A stretch of DNA of 5,363 nucleotides from Omnitrophica bacterium RIFOXYB12_FULL_50_7 (GCA_001804345.1 MHFU01000110.1:1-5363), one strand, 5' to 3'; positions 1 to 5,298 are shown, numbered from the stretch's first letter. Notes: generated by a model from the letters alone, not told the origin. Program-made: numbers and translations.

Positions 1-354
1 CTCGTAGATATTCTGAGGGACAAGCGCTCCCGGGAAAACGGGGATCTTATGTTGAGCGCAGTATTCGATCACGGGCGGGATCACGACAGGGCTTACGATG
101 AACGTCGCCCCGGCACGGAGGGCACTCTTAAGATCTTTCAGGGTCAAGACGGTTCCCGCCCCGATCATCAGCCGTTCACCGTAACGTTTGGCCGTTTTTT
201 GAATAAGTCCGGTCGCGCCTTCTGTGTTCATCGTGATCTCAACAGCTTGAAGGCCGCTGGTGATGATCGCCTCGAACAGAGGCTCCAATTCCGGAGGCGT
301 GATCCCTCGCAAGATCCCAAGGAGAGGCTTTTTCCGGAATTTCGCGAGATCCAC
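1..354 (-). CDS. KDPG/KHG-type class I aldolase (eda-like), 3' end cut by window edge
   Basis: The 118 visible residues match the N-terminal two thirds of 2-dehydro-3-deoxy-6-phosphogluconate / 4-hydroxy-2-oxoglutarate aldolases, which cleave or form C-C bonds with pyruvate through a lysine Schiff base in a TIM barrel. Visible family features are LLGILRG (R16 in the strand-1 loop), AVEIT with the catalytic Glu at residue 39, GAGTVLT (65-71), and FIVSP (85-89) followed by IPVFPG (104-109). The Schiff-base lysine would lie beyond the window, so catalytic competence is not confirmed. E. coli Eda has Arg two residues after its EVT (EVTLR); here that position is Asn43. Other family members also vary there, so substrate is uncertain. 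The start is inferred as GTG at 354-352: an in-frame stop lies at 390-388, no ATG lies between, and GAGGT precedes the GTG by about 9 nt. The gene begins 2 bp after the stop of the upstream aldolase, so translational coupling is likely. Confidence 0.85.
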   Translation of the reverse strand, partial: MDLAKFRKKPLLGILRGITPPELEPLFEAIITSGLQAVEITMNTEGATGLIQKTAKRYGERLMIGAGTVLTLKDLKSALRAGATFIVSPVVIPPVIEYCAQHKIPVFPGALVPQNIYE

Positions 355-356
355 GA

Positions 357-1310
357 TTATTCGACCTCGGAGCTTCCCGCGAAGCTGTCATAAAATTCAC
401 GATAATTTTCTTTTTTGTCGCCTTCGCGAAGCTCCAGTGCGGATTTGGGGTGTTCATCCAGAATTCCGGTGATGGCATAAGGGATCACATAACCCCATTC
501 GACCTGTCTGCTGAGGGGGATCATCTCTTTGGAGATTACATCCAGGATGGGACGGATATCGAATTTCGGGTTTTTCAGGAAACCCAGCAGGAGTTCCGTC
601 GGGCAATTTCCGGCCGCGCGTCCCATGCCAAAGATCGTACTGTCCAGGTAGTTCGCTTGGTGGATAATGGCCTCGATCGTGTTGCCGAAGGCCAGCTGCT
701 GGTTGTTATGCGCGTGAATGCCGATCTCCTTGGTCTTGATGATGCTCTTGGCTTTCTTGATCAGATACTCCACGGTTTCTTGATAAAGCGCGCCGTTCGA
801 GTCGACCAGATACACCACATTACATTTGCATTCCTTTTCGAGCTGGGTCAGGCATTCGGTCAGTTCCACTTCCAGCACTTTCGAAATGGCCATCAGGTTG
901 ACCGCGGTCTCGTAACCCTTGTCGGCAAAATGATTGGCGAGAAAGATCGCTTTGTCGACGTCTTTGACATAGCACGCCGTGCGGATCATGGTGACGGGGC
1001 TTTCCTTTTTGGGTTTGATATCGTCGAGGTCCACGCGATCCACGTCCACCATGACCGAGATCTTGGTCTTGGAGGGGATCCCTTCCGTGACCTTCCGGAT
1101 GTCGTCATCGGAACAGAATTTCCAGGCGCCGTATTTGTCTCCCGGGAAAAGTTTTTTGGAGTTCTTGTAACCGATCTCCATATAATCGATGCCTGCCTCG
1201 GAAACCGCCTTGAAAATCGCGCGGACAAAGCGGTCATCGAAATCGTGGTTGTTCATCAACCCGCCATCGCGGATCGTGCAATCCAACACTTTGATCTGTT
1301 CTCGGTACAT
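357..1310 (-). CDS. DRE-TIM metallolyase family aldolase (4-hydroxy-2-oxovalerate aldolase-like, HMGL-like domain)
   Basis: This 317-aa protein belongs to the HMGL-like/DRE-TIM superfamily, cytosolic divalent-metal TIM barrels that make or break C-C bonds with pyruvate- or acyl-CoA-derived enolates. Visible motifs: LDCTIRDGG at 9-17 (metal Asp10, catalytic Arg14 and Asp15), LVDSNGA at 168-174, the metal-binding HAH at 199-201 within GIHAHNNQQ, and GMGRAAGN at 228-235. The C-terminal part, with WGYVIPYAITG (272-282) then HPKSA (287-291) and FYDSF (306-310), resembles the 'aldolase catalytic domain-containing' subgroup with a CTxRDGGxxNN signature, rather than leucine-pathway synthases. True HOA enzymes of meta-cleavage pathways have RDGMHA at the first motif, so the substrate probably differs and is unknown. 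The ATG start is supported by AAAAGGAG six bases upstream (1324-1317). It is the first gene of a two-aldolase operon. No partner acetaldehyde dehydrogenase is visible, which argues against the catabolic HOA role. Confidence 0.88.
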   Translation of the reverse strand: MYREQIKVLDCTIRDGGLMNNHDFDDRFVRAIFKAVSEAGIDYMEIGYKNSKKLFPGDKYGAWKFCSDDDIRKVTEGIPSKTKISVMVDVDRVDLDDIKPKKESPVTMIRTACYVKDVDKAIFLANHFADKGYETAVNLMAISKVLEVELTECLTQLEKECKCNVVYLVDSNGALYQETVEYLIKKAKSIIKTKEIGIHAHNNQQLAFGNTIEAIIHQANYLDSTIFGMGRAAGNCPTELLLGFLKNPKFDIRPILDVISKEMIPLSRQVEWGYVIPYAITGILDEHPKSALELREGDKKENYREFYDSFAGSSEVE

Positions 1311-1358
1311 GGAGGGCTCCTTTTATGTGAAATGAAAGCCTTAACTTCAAACTGATTC

Positions 1359-1439
1359 CTAGTACTGTTCTCCATTTGATTTTAGGGGTTAACAGTACTG
1401 TACCGCATACCCCTAATTTCAAATGTTATGCGGTACTAG
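1359..1439. repeat. 81-bp nested palindrome with two alternative folds (REP/PATE-like or 5' UTR structure)
   Basis: The segment is an imperfect palindrome centred on base 1399. The outer 7 bp (1359-1365 with 1433-1439), a 16-bp block (1373-1388 with 1410-1425, 14/16) and the core gtac-t-gtac pair across the centre. The same DNA also forms two perfect side-by-side hairpins: agtactgtt/aacagtact (1361-1369 with 1391-1399) and gtaccgcata/tatgcggtac (1400-1409 with 1427-1436). Their loops are the two halves of the 16-bp block, so they are complementary to each other. The two halves are inverted copies of one hairpin whose stems differ in sequence yet both stay paired, which suggests selection on structure. 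It lies between the predicted aldolase promoter and start codon. It may be a REP-type element, a miniature element related to single-strand transposases, or a regulatory RNA; no transposase is present. Confidence 0.8.
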
Positions 1440-1452
1440 TCGAAGAGCCCAG

Positions 1453-1480
1453 ATTCTAGGCTAATCGGGCCAAAACTCAA
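1453..1480 (-). promoter_or_regulatory. Candidate sigma70 promoter of the aldolase operon
   Basis: On the minus strand, TTGAGT (1480-1475) and TAGAAT (1458-1453) are separated by 16 bp. The DNA just upstream (1481-1520) is almost pure A/T, as an UP element would be. Transcription would start near 1446, so the palindrome at 1439-1359 would be the first part of the mRNA. This is inferred from sequence match only. Confidence 0.5.
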
Positions 1481-1488
1481 AACTAAAA

Positions 1489-1522
1489 ATAGATTTAAAA
1501 TAGATCTAAAAAATATAGATTT
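1489..1522. repeat. AT-rich tandem repeat (about 11-bp unit), possible UP element
   Basis: Two adjacent 11-mers, atagatttaaa (1489-1499) and atagatctaaa (1500-1510), differ at one base; a shorter third copy, atagattt, lies at 1515-1522. The tract sits directly upstream of the minus-strand -35 box at 1480-1475, where A/T-rich DNA can contact the RNA polymerase alpha subunit or introduce curvature. The rest of the 1441-1590 gap holds no gene that I can support. Confidence 0.5.
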
Positions 1523-1593
1523 CGTGTTTCGATTTAGGACGGTAAGAGGTGGGGTGGAGCGTTGTTTTTTTGATGAAACCGAAAAGTGAAGCA

Positions 1594-1621
1594 TTGCTTC
1601 CGTGAGAGAATCTGCTACAAT
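1594..1621 (+). promoter_or_regulatory. Candidate promoter of the initiator tRNA gene
   Basis: TTGCTT (1594-1599) and TACAAT (1616-1621) are 16 bp apart, and TGC directly before the -10 makes it an extended -10. Transcription would start near 1628, giving a leader of about 30 nt before the tRNA. A perfect 6-bp dyad, gaagca-t-tgcttc (1588-1600), overlaps the -35 box and could be an operator, but it is short enough to be chance. Confidence 0.6.
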
Positions 1622-1657
1622 ACCGCCGTCAGTGATCTACATTCTTATGATTACCGT

Positions 1658-1734
<77 letters not shown>

Positions 1735-1739
1735 AATAT

Positions 1740-1780
1740 AAAAAGGCTCGGCAGTTTTGTTGTCGGGCCTTTTTATTTTT
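1740..1780 (+). terminator. Rho-independent terminator of the tRNA gene
   Basis: A 14-bp stem (1740-1753 with 1761-1774, two G:U wobbles) with a 7-nt loop, gttttgt, is followed by a T-rich run ending at 1780. It begins 5 nt after the CCA end, the expected place for a terminator of a monocistronic tRNA. Confidence 0.85.
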
Positions 1781-1803
1781 GGTGCGCCCTGCCGGGCGCA
1801 CCA
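1780..1803. repeat. Perfect GC-rich hairpin directly after the tRNA terminator
   Basis: tggtgcgccc (1780-1789) and gggcgcacca (1794-1803) form a perfect 10-bp stem with the 4-nt loop tgcc. No T run follows on either strand, so it is not a typical terminator. It may protect RNA 3' ends, act as a second barrier to read-through, or be part of a short mobile palindrome. Confidence 0.7.
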
Positions 1804-1810
1804 GATCTTT

Positions 1811-1841
1811 AGGGACGGTTCTCCTTTTAGAGAGCGTCCCT
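1811..1841. repeat. REP-like hairpin sharing GTTCTCC(A/T)TTT with the 1359-1439 palindrome
   Basis: agggacg (1811-1817) pairs with cgtccct (1835-1841); inside, tctc (1820-1823) pairs with gaga (1830-1833) around a small loop. Its left half, with GTTCTCC at 1818-1824 followed by TTTT, resembles the left arm of the upstream palindrome, where GTTCTCC lies at 1367-1373 followed by ATTT. From memory, GGGACGGTTCT-type palindromes accompany Y1/REP-associated transposases in several bacteria; that link is recollection, not shown here. Confidence 0.5.
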
Positions 1842-1902
1842 GCGTGATATCAAAATAGGCACTAACTACCATTTAGCAAAAGAAAAAAATCAGGAGGGGG
1901 AG

Positions 1903-1956
1903 ATGTTCAAGCCCAAGATTCTTCTAAGCACATCCTCCGGGGTAGCCGATAACTAG
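1903..1956 (+). CDS. Possible 17-aa leader peptide upstream of the PilZ-PilT gene
   Basis: ATG at 1903 follows a strong SD (aggaggggg, 1892-1900) and opens a 17-codon frame, MFKPKILLSTSSGVADN, ending in TAG at 1954-1956. There is no homology that I recognise and no run of one regulatory amino acid, so it is not a classic biosynthetic attenuator. Its interest is position: codons 10-13 cover the segment (1930-1940) complementary to the SD of the next gene, so ribosomes on this frame would keep that segment from pairing. The strong SD is the only direct support, and the frame may not be translated. Confidence 0.3.
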   Translation: MFKPKILLSTSSGVADN

Positions 1957-2097
1957 GGCGCGGTGATAGATGAAAAATTGGAAAGAGTCTAGTCCCGGGC
2001 GCCGCGGAAACAGTTTGAACGTGCCAGAAATAATCACCCCTTTGATATTTGGCATCATTCGCTAGTACCAGATTTCCATAATTACACCGGAGGATGT
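1930..2097 (+). promoter_or_regulatory. Leader with an 11-nt perfect complement to the SD of the PilZ-PilT gene
   Basis: acatcctccgg (1930-1940) is the exact reverse complement of ccggaggatgt (2087-2097), which contains the SD and abuts the ATG at 2098. Pairing would hide the ribosome binding site. The same upstream segment can instead pair through tcctcc with the SD of the small upstream frame (about 1893-1898), giving an on/off choice. Between the two halves lie GC-rich DNA (1956-2007) and a bulged hairpin (2022-2054). I found no convincing promoter in 1842-2097 and could not match the leader to a known riboswitch class. Confidence 0.5.
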
Positions 2098-3501
2098 ATG
2101 GGGACTGATCAAAATAAATACATCAATATGAGATCCGCCAAGCGCATGAAAGCCAAATTCACCATGCGGTATTGCGTGGTGTCGCGCAAAGATTCACCTC
2201 CCTGTGTTGTTACCACCGTTGATATCAGTTCGAAGAGCCTTGCGTTCGAATCCTCCGACTTGTTATCGATCGGAACGAAGATATCCGGGGAACTCATAGT
2301 GCCTTTTTTGAAGGAGCCGATAAAATATACCGCTAATCTAAAGAGAATAGAAGAAATCCTGAAAGGCGAGAAATATCTGTACGCGGTTGTATTTGAAGAT
2401 ATCGCGAAAGAAGATCAGCGCGCCATAGAAAACTATATCCAGTCAGTCGATGTCAACAGCATCTTGCGCCTGGCCATTAAAACTAAGGCCTCGGATATAC
2501 ATTTTGTAGCGAATCAACCGTATTTCTTCCGGATACACGGCGAACTTGTCCCCTCAGGTTCTTTTCCCATTACTCCCGAAGATCTCAGAGAGATGATCTT
2601 AAGCATGCTAACGCCTCAGGGAAAAGAAGAGTTTGAAAAAAATCTCGAATTGGATTTTTCATTTGCAATCCCAGAAGGTAACCATTTCAGGGTGAACGTC
2701 CATCTTGAAAGAGGCAATCTGGAGGCCGCTCTCCGGGTGATACCCATAGAAATAAAAACCATTTCAGAGTTGGGACTGCCTCCGGTCGTCGAGGAGTTAA
2801 CGAAAAAGAAGAAGGGCTTGATCATCGTCACGGGACCAGCCGGAAGCGGGAAAACAACCACTCAAGCGGCAATGATCGATGCTATCAATAAGCAGAGCGC
2901 CAGCCTCATTATAAGCATCGAAGACCCCATCGAGTATGTTCACGAGTGTAAGCGGAGCATTGTGAAACAAAGGGAGGTCGGGGCGGATACATTGTCTTTC
3001 GCGAACGCGATCAAGCACTCTCTGCGCCAGGATCCGAATGTTATCTTCATCGGTGAGATGCGGGACCTGGAGTCGATCTCCATGGCGCTTACTGCCGCTG
3101 AAACGGGCCATTTGGTCCTGACCACATTACATACGATAGGTGCTGCTGAGTCTATGCACAGGATGGCAGACGTATATCCTCCCGAGCAGCAATTCCAGAT
3201 TTTCAGCCTGCTATCAACATGTCTTGAAGGAGTGATCTCACAGATACTACTACCAAGAAAGGACGGTAAAGGCAGGGTCCTTGCGACGGAAGTGCTCATT
3301 GCAACACCCGCTGTAAAAAATCTGATAAGGACCGGCAAGATAGAGCAAATCTCTTCGTACTTTGAAACCGGCGCTGAATCGGGCATGCACAGTCTGGACA
3401 GCTCCATATTGAAACTTTTCAAAAACGGACTGATCGATGAACAAACAGCCCTCTCATTTGCACGAAATCAGGATAGGATGAAAATCTTGCTTCACCGATG
3501 A
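2098..3501 (+). CDS. PilZ-PilT fusion: PilZ domain plus type IV pilus twitching/retraction ATPase
   Basis: The 467-aa protein has two parts. Residues about 10-115 look like a PilZ (c-di-GMP-binding) domain: RSAKR at 12-16 fits RxxxR and DISSKS at 42-47 fits DxSxxG, except that the final Gly is Ser. Residues about 117-467 align in order with PilT, the cytoplasmic hexameric ATPase that depolymerises type IV pili. Landmarks are SDIH (132-135), Walker A GPAGSGKT (246-253), the Asp box IEDPIEYVHE (274-283), Walker B VIFIGEMRD (315-323) with catalytic Glu320, and the His box TGHLVLTTLH (336-345). The PilT AIRNLIRE motif appears as AVKNLIRTGK (405-414). Ordinary PilT is about 345-370 aa, so the extra length is the N-terminal domain. 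The ATG start has a close SD (ggagg, 4-nt spacing) that the leader may mask. No other pilus genes are in the window. PilU or another PilT-class role is possible; the family call is firm. Confidence 0.93.
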   Translation: MGTDQNKYINMRSAKRMKAKFTMRYCVVSRKDSPPCVVTTVDISSKSLAFESSDLLSIGTKISGELIVPFLKEPIKYTANLKRIEEILKGEKYLYAVVFEDIAKEDQRAIENYIQSVDVNSILRLAIKTKASDIHFVANQPYFFRIHGELVPSGSFPITPEDLREMILSMLTPQGKEEFEKNLELDFSFAIPEGNHFRVNVHLERGNLEAALRVIPIEIKTISELGLPPVVEELTKKKKGLIIVTGPAGSGKTTTQAAMIDAINKQSASLIISIEDPIEYVHECKRSIVKQREVGADTLSFANAIKHSLRQDPNVIFIGEMRDLESISMALTAAETGHLVLTTLHTIGAAESMHRMADVYPPEQQFQIFSLLSTCLEGVISQILLPRKDGKGRVLATEVLIATPAVKNLIRTGKIEQISSYFETGAESGMHSLDSSILKLFKNGLIDEQTALSFARNQDRMKILLHR

Positions 3502-3551
3502 GCCGAAAATAAAAATTGGCTGGTCGCAAAAAGTAGGGTTATCGTTTCGCA

Positions 3552-3595
3552 AAAAGCCACCAAGGGATAACCTTGGTGGCTTTTGAGTTTTTATT
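3552..3595 (+). terminator. Terminator after the PilZ-PilT gene, possibly bidirectional
   Basis: A perfect 14-bp stem (3552-3565 with 3571-3584) with loop gataa is followed by an interrupted T run (ttttgagttttt). On the minus strand the stem ends in five Ts, so it could stop both directions. The 10-mer tcgcaaaaag occurs twice just upstream and at the stem base (3524-3533 and 3547-3556), with no clear meaning. Confidence 0.85.
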
Positions 3596-3722
3596 TGAGC
3601 CAGCGGTACTGGGTTTCATTATTTGTTGCAGACATAGGCGAATCTCCTCCGTACTACATTGGTGGGCGGGGTTGCTTTGCTGATTCTGAAACTTATCTCG
3701 CAGTTATTACAAACAGGGGTTT

Positions 3723-3754
3723 TTGTTTATCATTTTTAAATGCGGTGATACAAT
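3723..3754 (+). promoter_or_regulatory. Weak candidate promoter for the two-CW gene
   Basis: TGATACAAT (3746-3754) is a good extended -10. TTGTTT at 3723-3728 is the nearest -35-like box, but the spacer is 20 bp, so the match rests on the extended -10. The start would fall near 3761, leaving a very short leader with the SD at 3765-3768. The rest of 3596-3722 shows no gene or structure that I can support. Confidence 0.35.
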
Positions 3755-3773
3755 CGCACAAGGTGGAGACAAA

Positions 3774-3983
3774 ATGGAAAAGAAAGATTGCAAGAATTGT
3801 TGGGAATATTGGGATTGCCCAAAAGACATGCAAGAGCAATGCCCTGTCTATAAGGCCAAGGCGGGAGATAGATGTTGGATGTATACGGATAACCTTAGAG
3901 TTTTTGATTGGGTGAAACCCAAAAGAGGTTTTGATTCTTGCTTGGAATGTCCCTGGTATAAGCGTTTGCATGGCGCAATTTAA
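3774..3983 (+). CDS. Small two-CW domain cysteine-rich protein
   Basis: This 69-aa protein fits the 'two-CW' family of small cysteine-rich proteins and domains, defined by two CW dipeptides and extra CP motifs; their function is not established. The sequence shows CxxCW at 6-10, CP at 15-16, CPVYK at 23-27, CW at 34-35 and a C-terminal CxxCPWY at 56-62. The seven cysteines could bind zinc or an iron-sulfur cluster, or respond to redox; that is inference. There is no signal peptide or membrane helix, so it is probably cytoplasmic. In other genomes such domains can be attached to signalling proteins; here it stands alone. The ATG at 3774 is preferred over an in-frame TTG at 3723 because GGTGGAG (3762-3768) lies 5 nt before the ATG. 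The gene follows the pilus ATPase terminator and seems to be its own unit. Confidence 0.85.
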   Translation: MEKKDCKNCWEYWDCPKDMQEQCPVYKAKAGDRCWMYTDNLRVFDWVKPKRGFDSCLECPWYKRLHGAI

Positions 3984-4089
3984 ATAATCGCAATAAGTGC
4001 CTCGTATTGATTTTTTTGCCTCTTCTCAAACCAACATGAGTGGCTACTAAGCGTCTTCATAGAACCTTTCAAACAGGAGGAACCAGAGG

Positions 4090-4308
4090 ATGAAAAGATC
4101 ATTGTTTCTGTTGGCTGTGTTTATCTTAGGGCTCGGAATTGCATCCGTAACATATGCATACGAAGGATACGAAGAAGGACGTAAGTGGGCAGTGGAAAAT
4201 GGTGTTATAGATGACGACTATCACAGCGACAATTCAGAAGCTTTCGATAACGGGGTTCGGCAATACGCTATAGAACAACAGCAGCTGCAGAGACAACGAG
4301 AAAAATAG
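4090..4308 (+). CDS. Small exported protein with internal YxxG-type repeat, function unknown
   Basis: This 72-aa precursor begins with a clear Sec signal: MKR, then a hydrophobic stretch (4-20) ending in VTYA at 20-23, so cleavage after Ala23 is likely. The mature part is about 49 aa, acidic and cysteine-free, and would be periplasmic or secreted. It contains two related segments, YEEGRKWAVEN (27-37) and FDNGVRQYAIEQ (52-63), separated by an acidic linker, and ends in a Gln/Arg-rich tail. The layout recalls small bacterial proteins of the pattern GxxWAxxNxI...SxxFxxGCxxY, but the cysteines usual there are absent; this comparison is from memory. The start is supported by AGGAGG (4075-4080) nine bases before the ATG. 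No promoter stands out in 3984-4074. I do not know its function. Confidence 0.8.
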   Translation: MKRSLFLLAVFILGLGIASVTYAYEGYEEGRKWAVENGVIDDDYHSDNSEAFDNGVRQYAIEQQQLQRQREK

Positions 4309-4311
4309 AAG

Positions 4312-4374
4312 ATGAAAAAAATCAAGGGGGTCGGATTTGATGTGGCCCAAGCCCCCAACGTTGTAAAGATTTAG
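4312..4374 (+). CDS. Possible 20-aa small ORF between the exported protein and its terminator
   Basis: ATG at 4312, 3 nt after the preceding stop, opens the frame MKKIKGVGFDVAQAPNVVKI and ends in TAG at 4372-4374. Close spacing would allow re-initiation, but the SD is weak (A/G-rich agaaaaatagaag only). The same DNA has ggggg (4326-4330) able to pair with ccccc (4352-4356), so it may simply be structured 3' UTR. No homology that I recognise. Confidence 0.2.
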   Translation: MKKIKGVGFDVAQAPNVVKI

Positions 4375-4392
4375 GACACCATGGAGGCTCTG

Positions 4393-4430
4393 AAAAGGCC
4401 CGGTGGCGAAAGCTTCCGGGCCTTTTTTGT
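4393..4430 (+). terminator. Rho-independent terminator with GNRA tetraloop
   Basis: aaaaggcccgg (4393-4403) pairs with ccgggcctttt (4416-4426). The inner part closes as gc-GAAA-gc, a stable GNRA loop, and six Ts (4423-4428) follow. It ends the transcript of the exported protein gene and separates it from the membrane protein gene. Confidence 0.9.
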
Positions 4431-4484
4431 AGAAAGGCACACGATTCGACGTTAGTATGTTGCCGAAGGATCGGAGGAGGAAAT

Positions 4485-5249
4485 ATGAATTCGACATGGA
4501 TCAGTTTGATTATTTTTGTCTGCGTGTTCGGGGGAGCGTTTTTGGGTCTGTTTCTTCGTACGGTATTGCCGGGGCATCATCTCAGCGAGGAGGCCAGAGA
4601 CGCCGTGAAGTTGGGTGCCGGGCTCGTCGCGACACTGACGGCCCTTGTTCTTGGTTTGCTTATTAGCTCCTCCAAAGGTTCTTTTGATGCCACCAATACG
4701 ATGATCACGCAGAGCGGTGCGAAGATACTCATGTTGGACCGCGTGCTGGCTAACTATGGTTCCGAAACAAAAGAGATCCGTGACATTTTGCGGCGTTTTT
4801 TCAGCGGCCGGGTCGCGAAGATCTGGCCTAAGGAGATCGGAAAACTCCTGCCGGGTACGGACTCTTCCACAAAATTCATTGATATGGAAGATATCCAGGC
4901 GTCTCTTCGGGCCCTGGTCCCGCGAAGTGATCTTCAGCGTTCATTTCAGGCCCAAGCCATTAATATCAGTGACGATCTGTTGCAACTCCGGTGGTTGTTG
5001 TTCGAACAGCTTCAAACGTCGCTTCCGCCGATGTTTCTGGGAGTGCTTTTATTTTGGTTGACCATTCTCTTTGCTTGTTTCGGGCTTTTAGCTCCGCGCA
5101 ACGGTACGGTAATCGTTGTTTTCCTTGTCTGCGCGATTTCGGTGGCAGGAGCGATATTTTTGATCCTCGAGATGGAGAAACCTCTTACGGGAGCGATGAA
5201 AATCTCTAGTGCCCCGATGGTCAAAACTCTTGGGCGTCTTGGGAAATAG
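4485..5249 (+). CDS. DUF4239-family (bestrophin-like) four-helix membrane protein
   Basis: This 254-aa protein has two N-terminal membrane helices (about 5-24 and 43-62), a soluble middle of about 115 residues, and two C-terminal helices (about 182-203 and 209-229). Family-like features are LRTVLPGHHLS (24-34), the glycine/alanine-rich second helix followed by SSSKGSFD (61-68), MLDRVLANYG (83-92), and the C-terminal EMEKPLTGAMKISSAPM (229-245), typical of DUF4239 proteins. Domain databases relate this family to bestrophin-type channels, but no activity is established for it, and no ion selectivity can be read from the sequence. Full length for the family. The ATG at 4485 has GGAGGAGG (4473-4480) just upstream. 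It lies after a strong terminator, so it probably has its own promoter, though none between 4430 and 4470 is convincing. No terminator hairpin is visible after the stop. Confidence 0.85.
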   Translation: MNSTWISLIIFVCVFGGAFLGLFLRTVLPGHHLSEEARDAVKLGAGLVATLTALVLGLLISSSKGSFDATNTMITQSGAKILMLDRVLANYGSETKEIRDILRRFFSGRVAKIWPKEIGKLLPGTDSSTKFIDMEDIQASLRALVPRSDLQRSFQAQAINISDDLLQLRWLLFEQLQTSLPPMFLGVLLFWLTILFACFGLLAPRNGTVIVVFLVCAISVAGAIFLILEMEKPLTGAMKISSAPMVKTLGRLGK

Positions 5250-5298
5250 AAAATAGAAAAGTATGGGGGATAAGGGTGCCACTATTTTAAAGTCGTTC

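Noticed and set aside
450..1355. Long plus-strand open frame (301 codons)
   Set aside because: It lies antisense to the DRE-TIM aldolase, whose motifs and SD are clear. The antisense protein is rich in Asp, Val, His and Arg with no recognisable family, typical of a shadow frame.
1551..1560. ggggtggagc copy identical to the tRNA 5' part (1661-1670), as a tRNA relic
   Set aside because: Only 10 bases match and no other tRNA arm follows; this is too short to support a pseudogene or attachment site.
1900..2010. GEMM (c-di-GMP) riboswitch upstream of the PilZ-PilT gene
   Set aside because: It would fit the biology, and ggggtagccg at 1939-1948 looks similar to the 3' part of the motif, but the conserved GGCAAACC and GACGCAAAGCC elements are absent.
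2050..2064. Sigma54-like promoter TGGCAT...GCT
   Set aside because: The spacing between GG and GC is 8 bp instead of the required 10.
2940..3422. Minus-strand frame of 160 codons inside the pilus ATPase gene
   Set aside because: It is opposite the conserved Walker B, His-box and C-terminal coding sequence, and shows no motif of its own.
3583..3915. Plus-strand frame of 110 codons starting within a terminator
   Set aside because: It starts in the terminator with TTG, has no SD, and overlaps the two-CW gene in another frame.
3723..3983. Longer two-CW protein starting at TTG 3723
   Set aside because: The added 17 residues have no family support, and the ATG at 3774 has a well-placed SD.
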